Assembly (NCBI RefSeq): GCF_002944405.1
Contig: NZ_CP024307.1
Location: 764,501 to 828,500, forward strand
Source of the DNA: Sinorhizobium fredii
GTDB lineage: Bacteria > Pseudomonadota > Alphaproteobacteria > Rhizobiales > Rhizobiaceae
DNA: 64,000 nucleotides
Direction: 5' to 3'
The position numbers and the translations under genes were made by a program. The notes under the pieces are model-generated. The model saw nothing but the letters and a program-made list of their open reading frames with translations, had not been told where the DNA came from and ran no database searches. This document shows positions 1 through 10,287 of the stretch, piece by piece (the first letter of the stretch is position 1; every line of letters starts with the position of its first letter).

Positions 1-2201
1 AGCGCCAGCATCAGCGCGCTTCTCCCCTCCCACTGGATCGAGTGGAGATGGGCGCTGACCGGAGCGAGCTGACCATTGGCGCGCACCAGGGTCATCGTCC
101 CGTCCGGCTCGCGCTCTCCGGATTCGCTGCCATAGGCGAAGAGGGCTTCCAGGCCTCCCTCCTGCTCGAAGGCGCCGAGCGTCGGGTAGCCGGTCAGCCG
201 CAGAAATTCTGGATTGGCGTGGAGCAGCGCGTCGCCGTGATGAATGAGGAGCGCGACCGGCAGGCGGTCAAGGATTTCGCTGCTCATGCCGACGCCGCCG
301 CGCGGGGCAGGGGGTGCCTCGCCGCCGGTCGTCGGAGCCGTCTCCTCCAGCCGGGCGGCGGTCGCGTCATCCGCCGACGTGCTTTCGGTGGTGGTGTCTT
401 CTGCCGAAGTCAGGTTGCTCGCCGAGCGCGCATCATCGCTGCGCACCGCACTCGGCGGCGGCGTCGGCTCAACGAAATGCGCGCCGAGCTGCCGCGCGAT
501 TTCACGGAAGGCCGCCTGCTCGCCGCGTGTCAGCGCCCCGGAGCCCGCCGGCCGATGCTCATCGAGATCGATGACCTTGTCGGAGGGTGCGCGCACCGGA
601 GCATCGACGATGCGAAGGGCGGGCCGTTCGCCGGCAAACGGGTCTTCCGCCGCCGGCGTGTCTCCCGCCGCGCCCTCCTCAGGTTCGCCCGGCGGGGCAT
701 CGGCCGAATCGGACGCCTGCAACTCCGCTTCCGTCGGATCTCCAGCGGCGTCGGAAACGCCCTCGGCCGGAGCTTCGCCCGTCATTTCCTCTTGGCGGGG
801 CGCAAGGGCGAGCGCCAGGCCGCTCGCCCTTTCGTCCTCGACCGCGTCAGCGAGCCGCACGATGCCGAAGCCGCGGAAACCGTCGAACTCGCGCGAACGG
901 GAATAGGTCGGCAGGGCGGCGAGGTCGACCGGCACCTTGAGGCTCGTCCCCTCGACCGGCCACAGGATGGTCTTGCCGGACCAGGTGTCGCGGCGATGCA
1001 GAAGCGCGTTGATCTTGTGGTCGGGATCGAGATCGTAGCGGTCCGCAAGCTCGGCGAAGGTCAGGCCCACCACTCCGGCCGATCTCGGGCCGACGGCGGC
1101 TGCGAATTCCTCAGAGATCTCGCTAAAGCGCCCCTCCGCATCGATTTTCCAGACGAAGCGGACGGCGCGGCTGCCCGGCGTGAAGGTGAAGTCCGACTCC
1201 GCAGTCGTGCCGCTGGCGGCGTGCGACGTCGCCACTTGCGGCCCGGACTCGGGAGTCCCTGCGCTCGCTATCGGCTCTGAAGTCTCGTCGCCGGACTGAA
1301 GCGCCGGTTCGCTCTGTTCTTCCTCGACCGGCGTCGTATCGGCCGGCTGCTCTTCGGTTGCGCCGAGCTCGGTTATCGATACGGTCTCCGAAGCATCTTC
1401 CTGCACCGGAGATTCGGCAGGCTCGTCCGGCGCGGCCGGCGAAGCGGCGTCTTGGCCGGTCTCGACCTCTGCCGCAGCCACGGCGATTGCGTCTGGCCCG
1501 TCCGTGGCGGTGGTTTCTCCGCTATCCGGCGCCTCCAGCGTGGCCTCGACGGCGAAGAGAAGATGGAGGGCCGGGTGATCGGAAATCCTGCCGATTGCAG
1601 CAGGCAATTGCCCCTTCTCGGTCGCGACGAGGCGCTTGATCAGCCGGTCTTTCTCACGCGCCACCGCCGAGACGAGCGTCCGCCGGATGTCGTCCGACAG
1701 GCCCAGATGCTCGAATCCGGGCGATTGGGCGATGACGCTGCCGTCGTCGTCTAGCACGGCCATGTGCGTGTCGGGTCCGTCCAGCCCGGCGATCATCGCG
1801 GCGGCGCGGTCTTCCGGGGAAAGCGCCTTGCCGTTGTGCGGCGCGGTGAAGAGAACGGCGTCCTCGCCGGGCCGGATGCGGATCATCTCGACGGTCGCGT
1901 TGAGCGGCAGCCGGCGGAAGCCGGCCGCGATCCGGATCAACAACTGGCGCCGGTCGTCGACGGCGGCAAGCTGCGCCGCGGCGGCGCGCAACTGGCGCAG
2001 CGACAGGTCGTTCGGGTTGAGCGGACTATCGATGAAGTCGTAGACCGACGCGATGCCGAACAGCTTGGCGCCTTGGTCGTTTGCCCACAGGACGCGCGCC
2101 AGATCCTTCGAGAAGAGAACCGACGCATCGCCGCGGGCAAAATGCTCCCGCACCCGTGCATGCACGGCAATGTCGATGAATGGATACTGTCTCGCGGGCA
2201 T
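1..2201 (-). CDS. cbrA: PAS sensor histidine kinase CbrA, N-terminal part (runs off the left edge)
   Basis: About 733 codons are visible, from an ATG at 2201 with the N-terminus MPARQYPFIDIAVHARVREHF; the frame stays open to base 1, so the kinase core lies outside. The visible part has an N-terminal sensor-like region, a long Pro/Glu/Ala-rich acidic linker (roughly residues 230-360), a PAS-like segment around residues 370-450, a second Ala/Pro/Glu-rich linker, and the start of another PAS domain at the window edge. In S. meliloti CbrA (PdhS/DivJ-family kinase) sits next to phasin phaP1 and acts on the DivK-CtrA cell-cycle circuit, affecting succinoglycan and flagella. The identity rests on the adjacent phasin and domain layout as I remember them; the catalytic domain cannot be checked here. 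Confidence 0.8.
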   Translation of the reverse strand, partial: MPARQYPFIDIAVHARVREHFARGDASVLFSKDLARVLWANDQGAKLFGIASVYDFIDSPLNPNDLSLRQLRAAAAQLAAVDDRRQLLIRIAAGFRRLPLNATVEMIRIRPGEDAVLFTAPHNGKALSPEDRAAAMIAGLDGPDTHMAVLDDDGSVIAQSPGFEHLGLSDDIRRTLVSAVAREKDRLIKRLVATEKGQLPAAIGRISDHPALHLLFAVEATLEAPDSGETTATDGPDAIAVAAAEVETGQDAASPAAPDEPAESPVQEDASETVSITELGATEEQPADTTPVEEEQSEPALQSGDETSEPIASAGTPESGPQVATSHAASGTTAESDFTFTPGSRAVRFVWKIDAEGRFSEISEEFAAAVGPRSAGVVGLTFAELADRYDLDPDHKINALLHRRDTWSGKTILWPVEGTSLKVPVDLAALPTYSRSREFDGFRGFGIVRLADAVEDERASGLALALAPRQEEMTGEAPAEGVSDAAGDPTEAELQASDSADAPPGEPEEGAAGDTPAAEDPFAGERPALRIVDAPVRAPSDKVIDLDEHRPAGSGALTRGEQAAFREIARQLGAHFVEPTPPPSAVRSDDARSASNLTSAEDTTTESTSADDATAARLEETAPTTGGEAPPAPRGGVGMSSEILDRLPVALLIHHGDALLHANPEFLRLTGYPTLGAFEQEGGLEALFAYGSESGEREPDGTMTLVRANGQLAPVSAHLHSIQWEGRSALMLA

Positions 2202-2327
2202 GGGCAGGCCTATTGACGGGGCTCTTGCGTGTTAACACTCTATTAATACCTGCCGCATCTGCGAGGGTCCAGCGACGGTCCTGCTCTCCGCCCGCCTTTC
2301 GCCCCGCAAGGTTAATAGCGGCGGCTT

Positions 2328-2361
2328 TTGTGCAATGCACAATTTTGTTGCAATGCACAAC
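2328..2361. promoter_or_regulatory. double palindrome upstream of the phasin gene, candidate PhaR operator
   Basis: A perfect inverted repeat TTGTGC-AAT-GCACAA lies at 2328-2342. A second near-copy GTTGCAATGCACAAC follows at 2347-2361, so GCAATGCACAA occurs twice about two helical turns apart. The pair sits 70-105 bases upstream of the phasin start. Phasin genes in alphaproteobacteria are repressed by PhaR (AniA), whose reported sites are TGC/GCA-rich palindromes, which fits. Binding by PhaR is inferred. Confidence 0.55.
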
Positions 2362-2433
2362 GAGATCGATTATAAGAGCGGCATCACTCACCAAGGCGCC
2401 TCTTAAGAGGGCCACACGAAGGAGCGCATACCA

Positions 2434-2880
2434 ATGGCTACCAAGAAGACCGAAGACGCATTTTCCCTTTCCTTTGACCCGACCAAGTTCGCCGACAGCT
2501 TCCGCGAGTTTGCCGAAAAGGGCGCCGCGCAGTCGAAGGACGCCTATGCCAAGATGAAGACCGCCGCCGAAGAGGCAACGAAGACCGTCGAAGCGACGCT
2601 CGAAAGCGCCCAGTCCGGCTCCGTCGAGCTCGGCCTAAAGGCGATCAACGCGCTGCGCACCAATGCCGAGAACTCGCTCTCGCACATGGAAGCGCTGCTT
2701 GGCGTGAAGTCGCTTTCCGAACTGGTCGAACTGCAGACCGCCTTCATCCGCAAGCAGGCCGAAGTCGCCGTCGAGCAGGCCAAGACGATGCAGGAAGCCA
2801 CCCGCAAGGTCGCCGAGAACGTTGCCAAGCCCGGCAAGGAAGCCGCCGAAAAGGTCGTTTCCACCTTCAAGAAGGCCTGA
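2434..2880 (+). CDS. phaP1: phasin (PHB-granule surface protein) PhaP1
   Basis: This 148-residue protein begins MATKKTEDAFSLSFDPTKF and is almost wholly helical, with Lys/Glu/Ala-rich amphipathic stretches. It carries the phasin_2 pattern (FREFAEKGAAQSKDAY ... ELVELQTAFIRKQAEV ... KPGKEAAEKV). It has no signal peptide and no membrane segment. Phasins coat polyhydroxybutyrate granules in the cytoplasm and control their number and size. S. meliloti phaP1 is also next to cbrA, supporting the symbol. GAAGGAG in the bases before the ATG is a good ribosome site. A double palindrome upstream suggests PhaR control. Confidence 0.92.
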   Translation: MATKKTEDAFSLSFDPTKFADSFREFAEKGAAQSKDAYAKMKTAAEEATKTVEATLESAQSGSVELGLKAINALRTNAENSLSHMEALLGVKSLSELVELQTAFIRKQAEVAVEQAKTMQEATRKVAENVAKPGKEAAEKVVSTFKKA

Positions 2881-2888
2881 TCGGTCCC

Positions 2889-2994
2889 TACTGCATGTCT
2901 CCTTAAATCGACCTCGATTTAAGGACAAAGACATGCAGCAATTCAAAGTGCTACAGCGACCTTTTGCGCGTCTGGTGAGATGCGCGGCGCTGTA
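2889..2994. repeat. RIME-type intergenic mosaic repeat, copy 1
   Basis: Two hairpins stand side by side: CTGCATGTCTCCTTAAATCG pairs with its complement ending GACATGCAG, then a second palindrome opens with CTACAGCG and closes with GCGCTGTA. The joining piece ATTCAAAGTGCTACAG recurs at 26120-26222 and, inverted, in the elements near 44.4 kb and 24.3 kb. This is the architecture of the Rhizobium-specific intergenic mosaic element. Its position just after the phasin stop may let it act as a 3' stabiliser. Confidence 0.8.
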
Positions 2995-3144
2995 CGCCCG
3001 TTCAAATTTTCTTAAAGGACCGGGTGCTTGCCATCCGGTCTTTTTGCTTGATAATCTGAAGTTAAGGCTTGCAAATCGGCTGAAGTGACCGTATGTGAGC
3101 CGCCAACGCGACGGCCCAAGCGATTTGGATCGCGCGCCCCGAGT

Positions 3145-3221
3145 GCGGTTGTAGCTCAGTTGGTTAGAGCGCAGGTTTGTGGCACCTGAGGTCGGTGGTT
3201 CGAGACCACCCAACCGTACCA
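3145..3221 (+). tRNA. tRNA-His (anticodon GTG)
   Basis: 77 nt with a full cloverleaf: acceptor GCGGTTG / CAACCGT, D arm GCTC-AGTTGGTTAGA-GC, anticodon stem CAGGT/ACCTG around loop TTGTGGC (anticodon GTG), T arm GGTGG-TTCGAGA-CCACC, and an encoded 3' CCA. The discriminator base is A and no templated G precedes position 1, which is the alphaproteobacterial form of tRNA-His. The first acceptor pair is G-U. Confidence 0.97.
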
Positions 3222-3290
3222 TTTCCCCTTCGAAATCAGCGACGCGAATTCCCAGCAAGCGGGCCGTTCATTCGGCACCTCGGCGGGACC

Positions 3291-4169
3291 TCAAGCGCTT
3301 GCAACAAGCCAGTCCGCGAAAAGCCGCGCCTTCGACGAAGCGCGCGGGTGGATCTTCAGGTAAAAGCCCACGGGTGAGGGGATGCTCTCCGGAACAAGTT
3401 TCACCAGCCGTCCTTCCTCGATCAGGCTTCCGACCAGCCCGTCCCAGCCCAGCACCGCCCCGACGTCGTCCTGCGCAGCCTGAAGCGCGATCATGTAGTT
3501 GTTGACATAGAAACTGCGGCCCTTGGGCTCCGGGTATCCAAGCGCGGCAAACCAGTCGTCCCAGCTTGTCCAGCCTGTTTCCTTGCTGCTCGAGTGAATC
3601 AACGGTGCCTTAACCAGATCCTCAAGCCTGGTAATGCCATGCTCGGCGGCGAAACGGGATGTTCCCATAGCCACGATGTGGTCCTGAAAGAGAGCGCGGT
3701 ATTCAACTCCGTTCCCCTGCGGATTGCCGTAATGGATGCTCAGATCGCAGCGGCCGGTCATTCCCGGCACGTCGCTGACGAGTTGCGAGACGGTAACGGT
3801 GGGATGGATCTTCCAGAAGGCCGAGATCTTCGGTGTGAGCCACAGCGAACTGATAGCCGTGGTGGTCCCGACCGTGACGTCGACCGTTTCCGGGCGCTCG
3901 CGCATCTGGGTGACGGCTTCGGAAATCGTCTCGAACCCCCGCTGGATCGCGATGAACAGAAGCGCTCCTTTCTCCGTGAGTTCGACGCCGCGGTGGTGGC
4001 GGAGGAACAGGCTGCATCCGAGGTCCATCTCCAGCGCCTTGATCTGGTGGCTGACGGCAGCCGGCGTCACATTCATTTCCTGCGCGGCCTTCTTGAAACT
4101 CGCATTTCGCGCCGCCGCCTCGAAGCAGATAAGCGCGGTCATGGAGGAGAAGTCATAGGGGCTTGGCAT
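3291..4169 (-). CDS. LysR-family regulator (GcvA type), divergent from the Rieske demethylase operon
   Basis: 292 residues. Residues 8-66 form the winged HTH (ALICFEAAARNASFKKAAQEMNVTPAAVSHQIKALE), followed by a periplasmic-binding-like effector domain; the wording SHQIKALE and LFLRHHRGVELTEKG is typical of the GcvA subgroup. Start ATG at 4169. It is transcribed away from the Rieske gene at 4319 across a 149-base gap, the usual layout for a LysR activator of the divergent operon. A candidate operator with CTTGA/TCAAG ends lies in the gap. By analogy with betaine loci, its ligand is probably the betaine or a demethylated intermediate, but that is inference. Confidence 0.85.
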   Translation of the reverse strand: MPSPYDFSSMTALICFEAAARNASFKKAAQEMNVTPAAVSHQIKALEMDLGCSLFLRHHRGVELTEKGALLFIAIQRGFETISEAVTQMRERPETVDVTVGTTTAISSLWLTPKISAFWKIHPTVTVSQLVSDVPGMTGRCDLSIHYGNPQGNGVEYRALFQDHIVAMGTSRFAAEHGITRLEDLVKAPLIHSSSKETGWTSWDDWFAALGYPEPKGRSFYVNNYMIALQAAQDDVGAVLGWDGLVGSLIEEGRLVKLVPESIPSPVGFYLKIHPRASSKARLFADWLVASA

Positions 4170-4208
4170 CCGGACCTCTGATGAATCGTTCCTGTCGGTG
4201 TGCAGACG

Positions 4209-4234
4209 CTTGAGGTTAGCTCACCTAATTCAAG
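4209..4234. promoter_or_regulatory. imperfect palindrome in the LysR/Rieske divergent gap, candidate operator
   Basis: CTTGA at 4209-4213 and TCAAG at 4230-4234 flank an inner AGGT-tagctc-ACCT inverted repeat. It lies about 40 bases upstream of the LysR start and about 85 upstream of the Rieske start, in the right place for a LysR recognition site (T-N11-A type dyad). No binding data can be drawn from sequence alone. Confidence 0.4.
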
Positions 4235-4294
4235 ATGAAATTTTATGCCGTTGTCAAACGGGTTCATGGGCAAGAATAATTCAGCTCAGTTTGA

Positions 4295-5557
<1,263 letters not shown>

Positions 5558-5561
5558 GCGG

Positions 5562-6623
5562 ATGAGCCAGTTCAAGACACTCAGCTTCTGGGGCGATGCC
5601 GAACCGCTCGAATGCGTCACCCGCACGCCGGAAGCGCCAGACGTGGTGACCTTCAGCTTTCAAAGTCCCTCCGGGGCGCTGTTCAACCATGATCCGGGGC
5701 AGTTCGTCACGCTGGAACTGCCCGCTCCCGGCGGGCCGCTCTACCGCACCTATACGATCTCTTCCTCACCATCGCGGCCGACGGCGCTGACGATCACCGT
5801 CAAGGCGCAGGATCGGTCCATCGGCACGCGTTGGATGCTCGACAAGCTGCACAAGGGCATGCGCATCAGGGCCATCGGCCCGGCGGGAAAATTCTCGATC
5901 GTGCATCACCCGGCCGAGAAATACCTCTTCATCTCCGCCGGTTCCGGCATCACGCCGATGGTGGCGATGACCACCTGGCTTTACGATTCCGGGCGCGAGC
6001 CGGATATCGTCTTCATCAACTGCGCGCGCCGTCCCTCCGAGATCATCCTGCGCGACAGGATGGAACTCATGGCCTCGCGCATCGTCGGCATCGACCTGAA
6101 ATGGGTGGTCGAGGAACCCGATCCCTTCCGGCCCTGGACCGGCTATCGGGGAATGTTCAACCAGATCATGCTGGGCCTGATGGCCCAGGACTATCTCGAC
6201 CGCGAGGTGTTCTGCTGCGGCCCCGAACCTTTCATGCGGGCCGTGCGCGAGGCGCTTGCCGGTCTCGGCTACGAGATGAGCCGCTACCATCAGGAGAGCT
6301 TCACGGCAGAGCCCGAGCACGCCGAAGATGTTCCCGAGGATGTGGTCCCCGATCAGCAGAACCAGGCCGAGATCGCCTTCTCCCTCTCCGGCATCAGCGC
6401 CCGGTGCAACGAGACGGACACGATCCTGGTGGCCGCAAAGGCGGCGGGACTGGTGATCCCCTCGGGCTGTTCGATGGGAATCTGCGGCACCTGCAAGGTG
6501 CGCAAGACGGAAGGCCGGGTCCACATGGTGCACAATGGCGGCATCACGGAGGAGGATATCGAGGAGGGCTATATCCTCGCCTGTTGCTCCAAACCCCTGG
6601 GCCACGTGACCGTGGAAGCGTAG
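5562..6623 (+). CDS. FAD/[2Fe-2S] oxidoreductase, electron donor of the Rieske demethylase (GbcB-like)
   Basis: 353 residues from ATG 5562. The domain order is that of hybrid-cluster-type NAD(P)H reductases: an FAD-binding beta barrel (RTYTISSSPS, near residue 65), an NAD(P)-binding domain (ISAGSGITPM, CCGPEPFM), then a C-terminal plant-type ferredoxin domain with CSMGICGTCKVRK and a fourth Cys in ILACCSKP. It passes electrons from NAD(P)H to the Rieske protein encoded immediately upstream. The 4-base spacing indicates a single transcript and probably coupled translation. Confidence 0.9.
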   Translation: MSQFKTLSFWGDAEPLECVTRTPEAPDVVTFSFQSPSGALFNHDPGQFVTLELPAPGGPLYRTYTISSSPSRPTALTITVKAQDRSIGTRWMLDKLHKGMRIRAIGPAGKFSIVHHPAEKYLFISAGSGITPMVAMTTWLYDSGREPDIVFINCARRPSEIILRDRMELMASRIVGIDLKWVVEEPDPFRPWTGYRGMFNQIMLGLMAQDYLDREVFCCGPEPFMRAVREALAGLGYEMSRYHQESFTAEPEHAEDVPEDVVPDQQNQAEIAFSLSGISARCNETDTILVAAKAAGLVIPSGCSMGICGTCKVRKTEGRVHMVHNGGITEEDIEEGYILACCSKPLGHVTVEA

Positions 6624-6668
6624 CCAGGCGTCCGCCGGCGCCGAAAGAGAACAACAAGAAAGGGGCGG

Positions 6669-7049
6669 CTACCTGTCAGCGGTCTTCTTTGCAGGAAGAT
6701 GCTTCAGGAGGGATTTGCAGGCGTTCATAATATGGGCATACAGCAGGTCCGCTGCTTTTTCCTCGTCCATGTCCCTGCAGGCATTGAGAATTTGCCGATG
6801 TTCCCGGTCAGCTGTCTGCTGGCCTTTCGACAGCGTCAGTTGAACTCTCAGGTATCGTTCCAGCCGATCGTTCACGGAGCGGATCGTGTTGACGAGGAAC
6901 GGCCGCTGAGCGTCCTCGTAGAGACAGCTGTGGAACCGCCAATTTAGTTCCGACCATCGAGCGACGTCGGTCTCCTTAGCGAAGGCGTCGCAGTAGGCGA
7001 GGGCCTTTTCGAAGGTCTCTTCAGCCCGACCGCTAAACCGGGGGATCAT
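6669..7049 (-). CDS. FCD-domain fragment of a GntR regulator, lacking the DNA-binding domain
   Basis: 126 residues that match only the effector (FCD) half of FadR-type GntR regulators: LNWRFHSCLYED, REHRQILNACRDMDEEKAADLL and YAHI are the helical metal/ligand-binding signatures. The winged HTH that should precede it is absent; bases upstream are the 3' end of the Ldh-family gene, and the start ATG overlaps that gene's stop as ATGA. So it is either a 5'-truncated pseudogene or a translationally coupled, ligand-binding-only protein. It is convergent with the reductase gene, 45 bases apart. Confidence 0.6.
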   Translation of the reverse strand: MIPRFSGRAEETFEKALAYCDAFAKETDVARWSELNWRFHSCLYEDAQRPFLVNTIRSVNDRLERYLRVQLTLSKGQQTADREHRQILNACRDMDEEKAADLLYAHIMNACKSLLKHLPAKKTADR

Positions 7050-8047
7050 GCGCCCGCGATTTTAACGATGTTTTCATACACACTTCGCGGCATTCGAAGG
7101 CCCTCTGACGGCGGCCGCGGATATTCGATGCCGCTGACCCCGGGCACGAATACGCCGTGGCCCTGGAGCCGGGCTGCTTGTTGGCGCACTCGTCCGACAC
7201 GATCAGCGCCGGCGGGCCCCGGCATCATTGCGACCACCGTCAAGCCCGCCGCTGGAGACGTCGTGCCCGACATGAAATCGGCCGTGTCCAGCGACCACGG
7301 CCCGCCGGAGAGCCCCGCCGATAGCATTTCGACCATCAATGCCACGTTCGCTCCCTTGCGCCCGCCGAAGGGAAGGAGCGCACCGGCGAGTGCTTTCGTG
7401 GCATCCTGGGTGTCCGCACCATTTTCGTCGACGGCCCAGCCCTCGGGGATGGAGCGGCCTTCGGCAGCGGCTGCGACGATGTTGACATAGGCCGTGGCGC
7501 TCGACGCCTGATCGATAATCAACGGCAACGAACCTTCTCCGAGCGGAAAGCCGAATGCCATGGGATTCGTGCTGTAGACGGCGGGTCCGCCCGGCTTTGC
7601 GACCACCATTGCATTGGCGTTCGTCGCCGCGATCCCGACAATTCCCTCCGCCGCGAGCCTTCGCACGAAGTAGCCCAGTTCACCGGCGGTGTAGCTGTTC
7701 GTCTGGGTGAAGACAGCCACCCCGAATTGGCGCACCGTCCCAACCAAAACCTCGAAGGCGCGATCGAAGCCGAGCTGTGCGATACCCCGGTCGGCATCGG
7801 AAACGAAACACGCCGGAAACGGGCGTTGCAGGGTCGGTGCCGGATCGCAGTTGATACGCCCCTCGCGGAAGCTGTTCAGATAATCCACCAGGTGGGGAAA
7901 TCCAAGCACGGGAGGGCCGTAGAGTGCGGCCGACAAGGTTGCGTCGACGAGCGAGCGGGCGGTGGCTTCCGTGGCGCCTGCCGCCAGGCAAGCGCGTTTC
8001 GCCAGTTCCTCTGCTTCCGCCAAGCCGAGTGAAACCTCATCTGACAT
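7046..8047 (-). CDS. Ldh-family NAD(P)H oxidoreductase (malate/lactate/pyrroline-2-carboxylate reductase type)
   Basis: 333 residues from ATG 8047, with GGAG seven bases upstream. It shows the PF02615 fold signatures: VGIAATNANAMVVAKPGGPAVYSTNPMAFGFP (cofactor/substrate pocket), an ILA-like LPFGGRKGANVALMVEML helix, and FMSGTTSP. The family reduces 2-oxo acids or cyclic imines; members in proline/hydroxyproline-betaine loci act as delta1-pyrroline-2-carboxylate or N-methyl-amino-acid dehydrogenases (DpkA type). Given the neighbours, a cyclic imino-acid substrate is the best guess. The TGA stop overlaps the next gene's ATG. Confidence 0.78.
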   Translation of the reverse strand: MSDEVSLGLAEAEELAKRACLAAGATEATARSLVDATLSAALYGPPVLGFPHLVDYLNSFREGRINCDPAPTLQRPFPACFVSDADRGIAQLGFDRAFEVLVGTVRQFGVAVFTQTNSYTAGELGYFVRRLAAEGIVGIAATNANAMVVAKPGGPAVYSTNPMAFGFPLGEGSLPLIIDQASSATAYVNIVAAAAEGRSIPEGWAVDENGADTQDATKALAGALLPFGGRKGANVALMVEMLSAGLSGGPWSLDTADFMSGTTSPAAGLTVVAMMPGPAGADRVGRVRQQAARLQGHGVFVPGVSGIEYPRPPSEGLRMPRSVYENIVKIAGA

Positions 8048-8278
8048 TCTCAATCTCCAGTTCTGTTTTCGTCCTTCGTAGAAGGCATATGGGGCCGGAC
8101 GCGGTGCCGCGCAGTCGCCGATCCGGCGCGTTGGAATTCCCGGTCAAACGGCCCCGGCATCAACCGGTCAGCCGGGGAATTCGTCGTCGAGCGCCGCGCG
8201 TGCGCCTTCTTCCGCATCGGATGTTCAGATCCGATGCGTGGAGGGTCGTGCGCCGTGATGATGGTCTCCCGGAGCCGG

Positions 8279-9308
<1,030 letters not shown>

Positions 9309-9316
<8 letters not shown>

Positions 9317-10196
9317 GGACGACCTCCCTGTGCTTCTGCAGCCGCTTGCCATAGGCCTGGCTGACGCGGTCGAAGATGATGGCGATGCCGACGATGGCGA
9401 GGCCGTTGAAAATGCCGAGGGTGAAGTACTGGTTGGCGATCGCCTTCAGCACCGGCTGGCCGAGGCCCTGTACGCCGATCATCGAGGCGATGACGACCAT
9501 GGCGAGCGCCATCATGATCGTCTGGTTGATGCCGGCCATGATGGTCGGCAGCGCCAGAGGCATCTGCACGTTCTTGAGCTTCTGCCAGCTCGACGAGCCG
9601 AAGGCGTCGGCCGCTTCCAGGACGTCCTTGTCGACCAGCCGGATGCCGAGATTGGTCAACCGGATCATCGGCGGAATGGCGTAGATGACGACGGCGATCA
9701 GGCCGGGAACCTTGCCGATGCCGAGCAGCATGACGACCGGGATCAGATAAACGAAACTCGGCATCGTCTGCATCACGTCGAGCACCGGGTTCACGACCCG
9801 CTGCATGCGGTCGGAACGGGACATCAGAATGCCCATCGGGATGCCGACGGCGATCGACAGCACCGTACAGACGAAGATCATCGAGACCGTCCGCATCGTG
9901 TCGTCCCACATGTCGAAATAGCCGATGGCGAGCAGCGTAACGAGACAGCCGAGCACCACCTTCCAGCTCCGGCTCGCACCCCAGGCAATCACAAGGATGA
10001 TCAGCATGATGATCGGCCAGGGCGTCTTGGTCATGAAGCGCTCGGCGGCGATCAGGAAATGCTGCAAGGGCGAGAAGAAGACCTCGATCCCATCACCATA
10101 GGCGCGCGTGAACGCCCGGAATCCCTCGTCGATGAGCTTTTTCAGCTCTCGGAGCGAGTCGTCGTTCATGCTCGGAAATTTAAAAAACCAGTCCAT
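9309..10196 (-). CDS. betaine/choline-type ABC transporter, permease (ProW/OpuAB family)
   Basis: 295 residues from MDWFFKFPSM at 10196; GGGGAA stands before this ATG, whereas the ATG at 10226 has no ribosome site. A hydrophobic pair near residues 55-100 precedes the conserved core with five or six further membrane segments. The EAA-like coupling loop EAADAFGSSSWQKLKNVQMPLALPTIMAGINQ is clear. The reading frame runs into the ATPase start. It forms the inner-membrane channel of the importer. Confidence 0.92.
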
Positions 10197-10254
10197 TCGG
10201 TTCCCCGGTTCAAAGAAGCCGCGCATGCTTTTTTATTTTTTCGGCTGTGGAATG

Positions 10255-10274
10255 GGGCGCGCCAAGGCGCGCCC
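10255..10274 (-). terminator. strong intercistronic hairpin between binding-protein and permease genes
   Basis: A perfect 9-bp stem GGGCGCGCC / GGCGCGCCC with only two bases between the arms. On the operon strand no T-run follows, so it is more likely an mRNA-stabilising or attenuating hairpin than a full terminator. It explains how the binding protein can be made in excess over the membrane parts. Confidence 0.6.
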
Positions 10275-10287
10275 ACGCGTCAGTGGC

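Noticed and set aside
42..1280. 412-codon plus-strand frame at the left end.
   Set aside because: Antisense to the sensor kinase, whose PAS text and adjacent phasin identify the true strand.
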